A DNA stretch of 64,000 bases from Marinoscillum sp. 108. GTDB taxonomy: Bacteria; Bacteroidota; Bacteroidia; Cytophagales; Cyclobacteriaceae. A program made the translations under genes and the position numbers. The notes beneath the pieces are model-generated. The model had not been told where the DNA came from. It saw only the letters and a list, made by a program, of their open reading frames with translations, and made no database searches. Numbering within the stretch: the first letter of the stretch is position 1; each line of letters starts with the position of its first letter. The stretch lies in contig NZ_LR734819.1 in assembly GCF_902506655.1 (NCBI RefSeq), forward strand, positions 124,001 to 188,000. The letters run 5' to 3'. Below are positions 9,087 to 18,286 of the stretch, one piece after another.

Positions 9087-12000
9087 ATGGCATTAAGAAC
9101 CACTCTTTTACTTATTATCCTCATTAATAGTGTGTACGGATATACTCAGGTGACGGATAATTTTTCTGATGGCGACTTCACCAATGACCCGACCTGGAGT
9201 GGAGATGACTCCTATTTTGTAGTTACGGAGGAAAACAGACTGAATAGTAACGGGCCCAGTGACGCGGCAAGTGTGCTCCACCTTTCCACGGTCAGCTCGG
9301 TAATGGACTATACTATCTGGGAGTTTCTTTTGGATTTAAATTTCAATGGTACCACCTCTAATTTTTTCAGGATTTATCTCACTTCTGATAAGCTTGATCT
9401 GGAGGACAATCCCACGGGCTATTTTATTCAAATGGGACAAACCAGCGCCGATTATATCAAATTATTCCGGAATGATGCCGGCACTGTCCAGGAGATTGCT
9501 CAGGGAACCACGGGGTTTTCCAGCTCCATTATAGGCGAAGTGAGAATAAGGGTGATTCGGGACGTATTGGGCAACTGGACAATCTATGCGGACCCAAATG
9601 GAGCTCAGGACTTCCAGCTCGAAGCCTCCGTTTTGGACAACACATATACCTCAACCAATTATTTTGGGGTTTATTTTCAATACAGTACCACTTCAAGGTA
9701 TGATGATTTTGGGTTTGATGACCTGGTGATTTCACAATTGGAAATGGACACAGTGGAGGTTCTTTCTGCTACGGAAGTGGTGGTATATTTTAATCAGCCG
9801 ATAGACCAAACGGATGCGGAGACCACTGGAAGCTACACGTTGCCGGGCTATACCGTATCTTCAGCCACCCAATCTTCAGTAAGCGATTCGGTTGTCACAC
9901 TCACTCTCGATGGTGGTACTCCATTGGTCACAGGAGATTACACACTTACCGTAACCTCTGCGCTGACAAGGAATAGTGATGCGACATATGACTTTTCTTA
10001 TACACAGCTCCAGTTACAGTCTGCACTTACCCTATCGGAGACGGAGATGCTCCTCACCTTTAATGATGATCTGGAGGAGACTTCAGCAGAAACCCTGACC
10101 AACTATACCATTGACAATGGTATCGGGCAGCCAGCGGGTGTCAGTTTGAATGAAGATCGTTCTCAGGTGACACTCACTTTGAGTAATTCATTATACGAAG
10201 GGACCACTTTTGAGCTTACACTGTCCGGTATCCAAAATGAAACCGGGAACAGCGTTTTTGCCGGGACGGAGGATTTCACATTTGTAATCCCTGTTGTGAT
10301 AGATAGTGCTGCTGCACAGAGTCAAAGCACTGTCCTGGTTATGTTTAATAAACCTTTGAATGAGACCATTGCAGAGGATGTTCTTAATTATTCGCTGAGT
10401 GGTGGTTTAGGAAACCCGATAAGCGCCACATTGCAGGATGGGAGCCAGTCCGTGGAATTAACTTTTTCTGAGAATTTGGCGGATGATAATTACGTGTTGA
10501 CGATCAATGATGTGGAGGATTTGGATGGAAATATCATTGCGGAAAACAGCACCATCAGTTTCTCGTATCTTCATTTGGACATAGTTTCTGTGGTGCAGAT
10601 TGGAGATGAATCTGTGCGAATCACATTTAACCAGGAGGTGGACCAGGCCACAGCTGAGATGGTTGGAAATTATTCTTTGTCTGAAATGGGGAGTCCTACT
10701 CTTGCATCTCGCTCCTCCGAAGACCTGTCAGAAGTCACTCTCACATGGGATGAACTCTATAACAGTGTCTACACCCTTTCCATCACAGGCATTTCAAACC
10801 TGATTCAGAATTCCGAACCATCAGAATTGTCTGCTCAGTTGGCCATCTCCAAAGCATCAGACTATCGTCAACTGCTCATTACAGAAATCATGGCCGATCC
10901 CACTCCTGTTGTTGGTCTGCCCGATGCGGAGTATGTGGAAATTTATAACCCCGGTTCTTTTAGTATCAATTTGGAGGGATTTGAGTTGAACGACGAACCT
11001 CTGGATTCTTTTATCCTTCAGCCGGGGGCCTATGCTTTGCTTACGGATGACTCCAACCTCGCGACTTTTGGTGTGACCAATGGAATAGCCATTACAAGTT
11101 TTGATGCCCTGACCAATTCTGGTGAGACGGTGTACTTGCGGGACCAGTTTGGCAACCTTCTGGACAGTGTCACATATGCTTTGAGTTGGTATAGGAGTGA
11201 CGCAAAAGATGACGGTGGATATGCCTTGGAGCTTATTGACCCGTTACAACCCTGCTCCGACTCCCAAAACTGGATAGCCTCTGTGCACTCGAATGGTGGC
11301 ACACCTGGGGTGCAAAATTCTGTTTTTGATGACCAGGACACCAGCGCTCCACAGCTTCTTTCGGTGACTGCCCTTAGCGATGATCAATTGACTTTGGTGT
11401 TTTCTGAGCCCATGGAGGCTTCAAGTGTGACTACTGAATCGTTTGACCTGGAAGGATATGCTTTCACTTCGGTATCGGCAGTTAGTTACACCACCTTTTC
11501 ACTACAGCTCTCCGCAGATCTGATTTCTGAGCGTTCGTATACACTGACCGTTTCCAATGTCTCGGATTGCCGTGGAAACATTCTGACTGATCAGAATATC
11601 TCCTTTTATCATGATACTCGGCCGCCCCAGTTCAGTCGGGTACAGGTATTGACCTCCCAGACGGTTGCTTTGATTTTTTCTGAACCACTCAATGAAGCCA
11701 TAGCTGAAGATGAAGCCAACTATTCGATTACTGGCTATACAGTGGATCAGGCATTGTTGCAAGACTCTGCGACTCACCGCGTCCATGTTAGTTTCAATGA
11801 GGAGTTTGAGCTAGAAGCGAACTATTCACTGACTTATAGCCAGCTTGAGGATACACTTGGAAATGCTCTGGTTTCCGCTAACGCCTTTTTTGAATACCAG
11901 GATCAAATTGACACGGCCTATGTGGTAGCTCCCAACCTGCTGGCATTAAGGTTTACTGAAGCTTTGGAAAGCACTTCGGCCACTAGTTTTGTCAATTACT

Positions 12001-15000
12001 GGCTGGAGGATGCCAAAAGTCGACCTGTGGAAATTGCCCTGAGTGAGTCGGACCCGAAGTTGGTCCATTTGGCCTTTGGAGCCAATTTCTCTGAGAATAA
12101 GGACCTGAGAATTTTTATTTCAAACATTAAAAAGTCGATAGACAATAGTTCTTTAGTCACTCCAGCATATACTTTTAAATATGACACCAGAGCCGCAACC
12201 ATCGCTTCCCTGTTGGTGAAAAATGACTCCCAATTGATCATCACCTGGAGTGAGCCGATGGAGGTGCAAACCGCCACTACCTCATCGTATTATGAATTGG
12301 AAGATGATGAGCAGCCCATTGAAATCCTCCAACTGAGCGATACGGAGTATGAGCTCACTTTTGCCAATCACTTTGAAATTGAAGGACAAAAGCGCCTTTC
12401 AGCAAAAGGCATGAAAGACCGCTACGGAGTGGAAGTTACTACCACCCGGAATGTGGATTTTACCTATGACCCACGCCCTCCTTCTATCAATATGGTGAGA
12501 CTCATTGATCCTGAGAGATTGAAAATTTCTTTTTCTGAAAAGGTGTCTTTAGGCTCTGCGACCTCACTAACGAACTATACCATGGAAGGAGAAAACCCTC
12601 TGGCCGCGGAACTCTTAGGTCCGGATTCAGCGAAGGTGGTCCTGACTTTTTCTTCTATTGAGAGTAAACCAGAGGGACAGTTGATCGCTATTGGCCTATC
12701 AGATCAGGTGGGGAACATTTCTGATGCTGACACTATTTTGGTCAATACTCAGAATCCCAACATGGTGAGTCTTGTGCCTGAAACGGATTCTTCTTTTGTG
12801 TTGACCTATAGCCACTCTATGAATCCTGTTGCCTTTGAAAAGAGCAGCTATTCCCTGGATGGATTTACCATTGCCGAAGTAAGTCAACGAGATGACTATA
12901 GCGCGGTATTTACCGTGGATGAGAAATTTACAGAGGGAGATAGTCTGAAGCTCACCGGTGATGTGATCGAGGGAGCTAACAATGAATTAGTGCTGAGTCC
13001 GTTCGTTTCCACCCGGTTCACCAGTTATTTTGAGGGCTATGATTTACTGGATGAGCAAACCCTTTGGGTAAGATTTGATACGGAGTTTTCTTCTATGAGT
13101 AAGACAGTCTTTACCATAGAAGGGAATAGCATCAGTTTGGTGAATATTGATCCTGAGGAGCCAGGTTCTGTACGGGTATTATTGTCGACACCCCTGGAAC
13201 CCAATGTGCCATTGATGCTTGAATGGGCCGGGATTTCAGATAAGTTTGGTCGGCGTTTGCCTGATTATCGATTGTCTGTAGAGAGGGATACACAAAAACC
13301 GGAAGTCAGTGATTTGGAAAGTGAGTATCTGGGAAAATTGACACTGACTTTTACCGAGCCCATGGATGAGTCTTCTCTCAAGGCCATCAGCAATTATCGG
13401 TTGTTGGGCAAAGGTCATCCTGCGGCCATCACAGTGGTCGATGATCATAGCGCCTTACTTGATTTCGACAATGGCCTGGAGGTAGGGGTAGGTTACGATC
13501 TTTTGATTCTTCCGATTTCGGATGTTGCGGGTAATTACAGTGTGCAGGATACGGTTGCCTTTTCTTACCAACCTCCGGCGTTTCCGGCATATGGCGATAT
13601 TGTGATCAATGAGCTGATGATTGATCCCAGCCCGGCGGTCGGTCTTCCTGAGGTGGAGTATATTGAACTTTTCAATGCCAGTAGTCAAGCCTATGACCTT
13701 AGAGGGCTGAAAATTGGAGATCCATCTGTAGAAACCATTCTCCCCGCATATGTCCTTGATCCCGAAAGTTATGTGCTAATAGTGGCGACTTCCAGTAAGT
13801 CATTATTTTCAGGGTCTAACATTTTGGGGATATCGGGTTTTCCATCTTTGGGAAATACCGGGGACCATGTTTTACTAAAAACCATTTTTGGAGACCTGGT
13901 GGATGACGTGAATTATGAAACCAGCTGGTATGGAGATCCATTGAAAGATGATGGAGGGTTTAGCCTGGAGCGTATTGATCCCTGGGGAATGTGCCCGGAG
14001 GCCATCAACTGGCAGGCCTCTACCCACTCGCTGGGAGGAAGCCCGGGGGAGGAAAATTCCGGGTATCGGACCGGATCGGATGCAGATTTGCCAATGATCG
14101 AGGGCTTTATGGCCCTTTCTACCAGCCAGTTTCAGATCAGTTTCGATGAGCCCATGGATAGCTCATCCCTTCTCACCATGATCATCACCATGACCGGGTT
14201 TGAAATCGAAGAAAGAACTGTAGGGGGTGACTACTTCACCGAACTGACGTTCTCATTATCTACGCCTGTCGCTTTAGGTGAAACCTATGAGCTGGAGGTA
14301 AGTGGCGCATCTGATTGCAGTGGTAATCTAATGGAGCCTGAGACGATAACCGTTGGTTTTGGTAGGGCGCCAGTACCAGGGGACCTGATCATTACAGAGA
14401 TCATGTCCGATCCCGACCCGGTGGTAGGCCTGCCGAATAGCGAGTTTATTGAAGTCTACAATGCCACTGACGAACTGATCAGCCTGAGCGGAGTTCGCTT
14501 GCGGGATGCCACAAGTTCTACTACCCTGCCGGATGTGAATGTGCCGGGGGGTGCTTATTTTATTCTTTGCCCGTCTACGCAGGTGGCGGCCTTTTCTCCT
14601 TATGGTCTTACTGTGGGGGTGACTAGCTGGCCATCACTTAACAACACCGGAGAAGCGCTTTCTCTTTTTAAAGATGTGACTATCGCGGCAGTGACCTATT
14701 CCAATGACTGGTATGAAAATTCAGAGAAATCAGATGGTGGCTACTCTTTGGAGCTCATTAACCCTTTCGGGGTTTGCCCTGGGGGTGCCAATTGGTCAGA
14801 GACCACTGATCCGAGCGGAGGAACACCTGGTCGCCAAAACTCTGTGTATAGTTTGGAGCCGGATAGTGAAGTGCCAGTGTTGAAGTCTTATAGTACTCCT
14901 GATGAGCTCACGATCCGCTTCACCTTCAGTGAGCCTATGGATAGTGCCTCCCTGATGGGAGCAACCGTCGAAGGGGTGACCCTCTCCTCGAGAGTGGTGA

Positions 15001-17546
15001 CCACAGCTGATTTCGATGAGCTACAAATCACCTTGTCGGATCCTCTGCCAAAGGGCTCACTGGTGGAGATCACGATCTCAGGTGCGTCAGATTGCAGCGG
15101 CAACCTAATGGAGCCTGAGACGATATCCGTTGGTTTTGGCAGGGCGCCAGTATCTGGAGACTTGATCATTACCGAGATCATGGCCGATCCCGACCCGGTG
15201 GTAGGCTTGCCGAATAGCGAGTTTATAGAAGTCTACAATGCCACTGACGAACTGATCAGTCTGAGCGGAGTTCGCTTGCGGGATGCCACAAGTTCTACTA
15301 CCCTGCCGGATGTGAATGTGCCGGGGGGTACTTATTTTATTCTTTGTCCGTCTACGCAGGTGGCGGCCTTTTCTTCTTATGGTCTTACTGTGGGGGTGAC
15401 CAGCTGGCCATCACTGAATAACACTGGAGAAGCGCTTTCTCTTTTTAAAGATGTCACTATAGCGGCAGTGACCTATTCCAATGACTGGTATCAAAATTCA
15501 GAGAAATCAGATGGTGGTTACTCTTTGGAGCTCATTAACCCTTTCGGGGTTTGCCCTGGAGGAGCCAATTGGTCAGAGACCAATGATCCCAGCGGCGGAA
15601 CACCTGGTCGGCAAAACTCCGTCTATAGCCTGGAGCCTGACAGTGAGGCTCCAATAGTGATTTCATTGGAGGTGCTGGATGAGACGACCATCCGCTTCAC
15701 ATTCAGTGAATCAATGGATGGCGAGTCGTTACTTGGAGCAGATATCACCGGCTTATCGGTTTCAGAGACACGGCTGGTAGATCAAGATTTCACTATACTG
15801 GAAGTACTCCTCAGTAGCCCTTTGCCGAAAGGAGTGAGCGTAGAGGTTGGGCTATCAGGCCCCTCTGATTGTTCAGGAAATCCTATGACCGCCCGAACTT
15901 TCGTCGTAGGACTGGGTGATATTCCCGGGTTTAACGATCTTTTGATCACCGAGATCATGGCAGATCCGGAGCCGGTGGCGGGGTTACCCAATTCCGAATA
16001 TTTTGAATTGTATAACGCCTCTGACAGGTTGCTTACGCTAAAAGATGTGGAGCTTCACGATGCGACCAATACAGTGACATTACCCGCTGTGGTGATCCCA
16101 CCCGGAGGTTATTGGTTCTTCACTCCTTCGTCTTCTCTGGGCCTCTATGGGGAGGTGACCAATCAGTCTGCGGTCAGTGGCTGGGCCACCCTCAATAATA
16201 CAGGGGAGTCATTGTCACTCTGGTATGGTAGTCAACTTGTTTTTCAGATTACCTACAGTGACGACTGGCATGATAGCGATGAGAAGTCAGGTGGTGGCTA
16301 TAGTCTGGAAATGAAAGATCTTTCCAATCCATGTGGCGGTTCGCTCAATTGGGGAAGTAGCATGGCCTCTGCCGGAGGTACTCCGGGGCAGGAGAATTCA
16401 AACAAGGAGAGGGTACCGGATAATTTTGGGCCTAATCTGACCGGTGCATTCGCCATTGCAGCTGACACTGTGCTTTTGATTTTTGATGAGGGGTTGGATC
16501 CGGATGTTACAGCGTCCATTGAGCTCTCGTTTGATCCGGAACTCTCCTATCACACTTCCATCCTCAATGCAGACAGGACCGAGGTGAAGGTGGCTTTGAA
16601 TGGGGAGCTCAAGGTGAATCAGTCCTATGGCCTGACCGTCATGGGTGTGACCGACTGTAATGGAAATGAGATCAGGAAAAACACTGCCAGCCTGGTTTTG
16701 CCAGATGAGGCTGTCGCCGATGAGTTGATTTTGAACGAAATTTTATTTGATCCAAGGCCAGAGGGGGTTGATTTTGTGGAAGTGCATAATCGTTCAGAAA
16801 AGTACATCGACCTGCAGGGCTGGGGCATTGGAAGATTAACCGAAGATCTGCAGACTAGATGGATAAGTCAACGATATATTTTGAAGCCGGGAGGATTTGT
16901 GGCGATTACTACAGATTCAGTGATTGTGAAAAATCAGTATCCGCAAGGCGTAAATAAGCAATTCCTGCAGATTAGCTCCTTGCCTACTCTACCGAATGAT
17001 GCGGGCACGGTGGTATTATCGAGCCCGACTGGAGAAATTGTGGATCAGTTTTCATACGAGGACGATTTTCACCTGAGTTTTTTAGAGAGTGTGGATGGGG
17101 TGTCACTGGAGCGGATCTCAGCGGATGGTCTTTCTCAGGATGCCAACAACTGGACCTCTGCGTCATCAGCCGCCGGCTATGCCACTCCTGGCTATATCAA
17201 CTCTCAGGCCTTCGAGGCACGGACATCCAATGCCAGGGTGACGATAGATCCCAAGGTATTTGTGCCGGGGAGTGCAAATCCCGCGTATCAGTCCTTCACC
17301 ACCATCAATTATCAGTTTGATAAAGGAGGTCAGTTTGCTAACATCACTGTTTATAATCAAATGGGCCAGCCGGTAGCGGAGCTGGCCAGAGGCACTTCGT
17401 TGGGTACCTCCGGTTTTGTGCGATGGGATGGTACCACCGGTGCCGGGGACCGTGTGCGGATGGGTTATTATGTGGTCTTTTTCGAATTGTATGATGGCAG
17501 TGGGAGCAAGCAAATACTCAAGGAAACGGTGGTCGTAGGTAGGTAG
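9087..17546 (+). CDS. Giant secreted protein with lamin-tail and Ig-like repeats
   Basis: This 2819-residue protein starts with a signal peptide (about 1-18) and a lectin-like N-terminal domain (about 20-210). About sixteen Ig-like repeats of the SbsA/Big_5 type follow, recognised by FSEPMD-like cores, interleaved with six lamin-tail domains whose first strand reads LITEIMADPxPVVGLP. The lamin-tail domains begin near residues 595, 1505, 1767, 2026, 2285 and 2546. Four Ig-like repeats precede the first, eight lie between the first and second, and one follows each of the second to fifth. The C-terminus (about 2735-2819, NITVYNQMGQPVAELARG, ending KETVVVGR) resembles a FlgD-type Ig or type IX secretion tail domain. 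The third and fourth lamin-tail units are almost identical. It is probably a surface or matrix adhesin; the ligand is unknown. Confidence 0.9.
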   Translation: MALRTTLLLIILINSVYGYTQVTDNFSDGDFTNDPTWSGDDSYFVVTEENRLNSNGPSDAASVLHLSTVSSVMDYTIWEFLLDLNFNGTTSNFFRIYLTSDKLDLEDNPTGYFIQMGQTSADYIKLFRNDAGTVQEIAQGTTGFSSSIIGEVRIRVIRDVLGNWTIYADPNGAQDFQLEASVLDNTYTSTNYFGVYFQYSTTSRYDDFGFDDLVISQLEMDTVEVLSATEVVVYFNQPIDQTDAETTGSYTLPGYTVSSATQSSVSDSVVTLTLDGGTPLVTGDYTLTVTSALTRNSDATYDFSYTQLQLQSALTLSETEMLLTFNDDLEETSAETLTNYTIDNGIGQPAGVSLNEDRSQVTLTLSNSLYEGTTFELTLSGIQNETGNSVFAGTEDFTFVIPVVIDSAAAQSQSTVLVMFNKPLNETIAEDVLNYSLSGGLGNPISATLQDGSQSVELTFSENLADDNYVLTINDVEDLDGNIIAENSTISFSYLHLDIVSVVQIGDESVRITFNQEVDQATAEMVGNYSLSEMGSPTLASRSSEDLSEVTLTWDELYNSVYTLSITGISNLIQNSEPSELSAQLAISKASDYRQLLITEIMADPTPVVGLPDAEYVEIYNPGSFSINLEGFELNDEPLDSFILQPGAYALLTDDSNLATFGVTNGIAITSFDALTNSGETVYLRDQFGNLLDSVTYALSWYRSDAKDDGGYALELIDPLQPCSDSQNWIASVHSNGGTPGVQNSVFDDQDTSAPQLLSVTALSDDQLTLVFSEPMEASSVTTESFDLEGYAFTSVSAVSYTTFSLQLSADLISERSYTLTVSNVSDCRGNILTDQNISFYHDTRPPQFSRVQVLTSQTVALIFSEPLNEAIAEDEANYSITGYTVDQALLQDSATHRVHVSFNEEFELEANYSLTYSQLEDTLGNALVSANAFFEYQDQIDTAYVVAPNLLALRFTEALESTSATSFVNYWLEDAKSRPVEIALSESDPKLVHLAFGANFSENKDLRIFISNIKKSIDNSSLVTPAYTFKYDTRAATIASLLVKNDSQLIITWSEPMEVQTATTSSYYELEDDEQPIEILQLSDTEYELTFANHFEIEGQKRLSAKGMKDRYGVEVTTTRNVDFTYDPRPPSINMVRLIDPERLKISFSEKVSLGSATSLTNYTMEGENPLAAELLGPDSAKVVLTFSSIESKPEGQLIAIGLSDQVGNISDADTILVNTQNPNMVSLVPETDSSFVLTYSHSMNPVAFEKSSYSLDGFTIAEVSQRDDYSAVFTVDEKFTEGDSLKLTGDVIEGANNELVLSPFVSTRFTSYFEGYDLLDEQTLWVRFDTEFSSMSKTVFTIEGNSISLVNIDPEEPGSVRVLLSTPLEPNVPLMLEWAGISDKFGRRLPDYRLSVERDTQKPEVSDLESEYLGKLTLTFTEPMDESSLKAISNYRLLGKGHPAAITVVDDHSALLDFDNGLEVGVGYDLLILPISDVAGNYSVQDTVAFSYQPPAFPAYGDIVINELMIDPSPAVGLPEVEYIELFNASSQAYDLRGLKIGDPSVETILPAYVLDPESYVLIVATSSKSLFSGSNILGISGFPSLGNTGDHVLLKTIFGDLVDDVNYETSWYGDPLKDDGGFSLERIDPWGMCPEAINWQASTHSLGGSPGEENSGYRTGSDADLPMIEGFMALSTSQFQISFDEPMDSSSLLTMIITMTGFEIEERTVGGDYFTELTFSLSTPVALGETYELEVSGASDCSGNLMEPETITVGFGRAPVPGDLIITEIMSDPDPVVGLPNSEFIEVYNATDELISLSGVRLRDATSSTTLPDVNVPGGAYFILCPSTQVAAFSPYGLTVGVTSWPSLNNTGEALSLFKDVTIAAVTYSNDWYENSEKSDGGYSLELINPFGVCPGGANWSETTDPSGGTPGRQNSVYSLEPDSEVPVLKSYSTPDELTIRFTFSEPMDSASLMGATVEGVTLSSRVVTTADFDELQITLSDPLPKGSLVEITISGASDCSGNLMEPETISVGFGRAPVSGDLIITEIMADPDPVVGLPNSEFIEVYNATDELISLSGVRLRDATSSTTLPDVNVPGGTYFILCPSTQVAAFSSYGLTVGVTSWPSLNNTGEALSLFKDVTIAAVTYSNDWYQNSEKSDGGYSLELINPFGVCPGGANWSETNDPSGGTPGRQNSVYSLEPDSEAPIVISLEVLDETTIRFTFSESMDGESLLGADITGLSVSETRLVDQDFTILEVLLSSPLPKGVSVEVGLSGPSDCSGNPMTARTFVVGLGDIPGFNDLLITEIMADPEPVAGLPNSEYFELYNASDRLLTLKDVELHDATNTVTLPAVVIPPGGYWFFTPSSSLGLYGEVTNQSAVSGWATLNNTGESLSLWYGSQLVFQITYSDDWHDSDEKSGGGYSLEMKDLSNPCGGSLNWGSSMASAGGTPGQENSNKERVPDNFGPNLTGAFAIAADTVLLIFDEGLDPDVTASIELSFDPELSYHTSILNADRTEVKVALNGELKVNQSYGLTVMGVTDCNGNEIRKNTASLVLPDEAVADELILNEILFDPRPEGVDFVEVHNRSEKYIDLQGWGIGRLTEDLQTRWISQRYILKPGGFVAITTDSVIVKNQYPQGVNKQFLQISSLPTLPNDAGTVVLSSPTGEIVDQFSYEDDFHLSFLESVDGVSLERISADGLSQDANNWTSASSAAGYATPGYINSQAFEARTSNARVTIDPKVFVPGSANPAYQSFTTINYQFDKGGQFANITVYNQMGQPVAELARGTSLGTSGFVRWDGTTGAGDRVRMGYYVVFFELYDGSGSKQILKETVVVGR
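14306..15645 (+). repeat. In-frame 777-bp tandem duplication in the lamin-tail gene
   Basis: The stretch from about 14306 to 14868 recurs almost unchanged from about 15083 to 15645. Equivalent ATGs of the lamin-tail core lie at 14403, 15180 and 15957, exactly 777 bases apart each time, so a third, diverged unit keeps the same period. 777 is 259 codons, so unequal crossing over would add or remove whole modules without a frameshift. Confidence 0.9.
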
Positions 17547-17628
17547 ATCTACTGATTCTTACATCCTTAACTTGTTTTAAATGACCCATTTGTGAACAAT
17601 AAACCCGTGGTTTCGTTGTTGTCCTACT

Positions 17629-17925
17629 ATGAGTACATTAACAGCAAGTCATTTAAGAATCGTCCACGATCTTTTTCATAAACTTTTCTATATCAAATTA
17701 AGAAATAGTAACGCCGAACTAAGGTATGTGCGTCATGCCGATCAATACCTTGACTTTACGGCCACCTCAGTACCCAGAGAGTTTAGAAACCTGGGGATTG
17801 CTGGTCAGCTCGTGGAGGCTGGATTGATATTCGCACGTGAGCAAAACATGAAGGTGAAAACCACTTGTTCATATGCCGCAGACTATGTGAAAAGACATCC
17901 GGAGTACAAGGATTTAATTATTTAA
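17629..17925 (+). CDS. Small GNAT-family acetyltransferase (YjdJ type)
   Basis: The 98-residue protein matches the short GNAT subfamily that ends in a RRHPEY-type motif: here VPREFRNLGIAGQLVEAGL (acetyl-CoA loop, about residues 54-72) and YVKRHPEYKDLI at the C-terminus. The family is small and its substrate is unknown. The ATG at 17629 has no Shine-Dalgarno sequence. It stands alone downstream of the giant lamin-tail gene (82 bases) and is followed by two terminator-like hairpins. Confidence 0.8.
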   Translation: MSTLTASHLRIVHDLFHKLFYIKLRNSNAELRYVRHADQYLDFTATSVPREFRNLGIAGQLVEAGLIFAREQNMKVKTTCSYAADYVKRHPEYKDLII

Positions 17926-17989
17926 AATTCTTTTTTAGAAAGTGCTTTTAATTCCCAAACAGAACATTAGATTTGGCACTTGAGGATTT

Positions 17990-18046
17990 AAAGCCGAGGG
18001 TCACTATGTTTAACCGCATTATGTTTCAAACCCCTCGGCTTTTTCT
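17990..18046 (+). terminator. Long-loop hairpin, copy 1
   Basis: AAAGCCGAGGG (17990-18000) pairs perfectly with CCCTCGGCTTT (18032-18042) over 11 bp and is followed by a short T run. The loop is 31 bases. The shape fits a terminator for the GNAT gene 65 bases upstream, but the loop is unusually long and half of it recurs in copy 2. Confidence 0.65.
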
Positions 18047-18143
18047 ATGCCCTTTGGTCTGACCTCTTTCCAGTCTCCTTGATCAATAAGGGATATGAGG
18101 ATCATTGCTGTTTTAACTCCTGACGGCACAAGGCGTGCCTGCT

Positions 18144-18197
18144 AAAGCCGAGGGAGTCTGTATATTCAGCATTATGTTTCAAAGCCCTCGGTTTTTT
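18144..18197 (+). terminator. Long-loop hairpin, copy 2
   Basis: AAAGCCGAGGG (18144-18154) pairs with CCCTCGGTTTT (18185-18195) with one G-U pair, then a T run to 18197. The 30-base loop shares GCATTATGTTTCAAA with copy 1, although the other half of the loop differs. No gene ends between the two copies, so copy 2 has no obvious message to terminate unless a short RNA is made in the 100-base spacer. Confidence 0.6.
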
Positions 18198-18234
18198 CTG
18201 AACATCACAACCCTCACATTGGGTTTCGGTCAAT

Positions 18235-18270
18235 AAAAAAGGTCATCCCACTTGAGTAGAATGACCTTTT
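18235..18270 (-). terminator. Terminator of the M28 peptidase gene
   Basis: AAAAGGTCAT (18237-18246) and ATGACCTTTT (18261-18270) form a 10-bp stem around a 14-base loop. A/T runs on both sides make it usable from either strand. It lies 17 bases beyond the stop of the minus-strand peptidase gene. The non-coding stretch 17926-18286 is thus filled by this and the two long-loop hairpins. Confidence 0.8.
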
Positions 18271-18286
18271 CGACGAGTGCAGGGAT

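Noticed and set aside
14306-15960. CRISPR-like or mobile repeat array
   Set aside because: The repeats are 777 bases long, in frame, and encode lamin-tail/Ig-like domains; there are no short spacers or cas genes.
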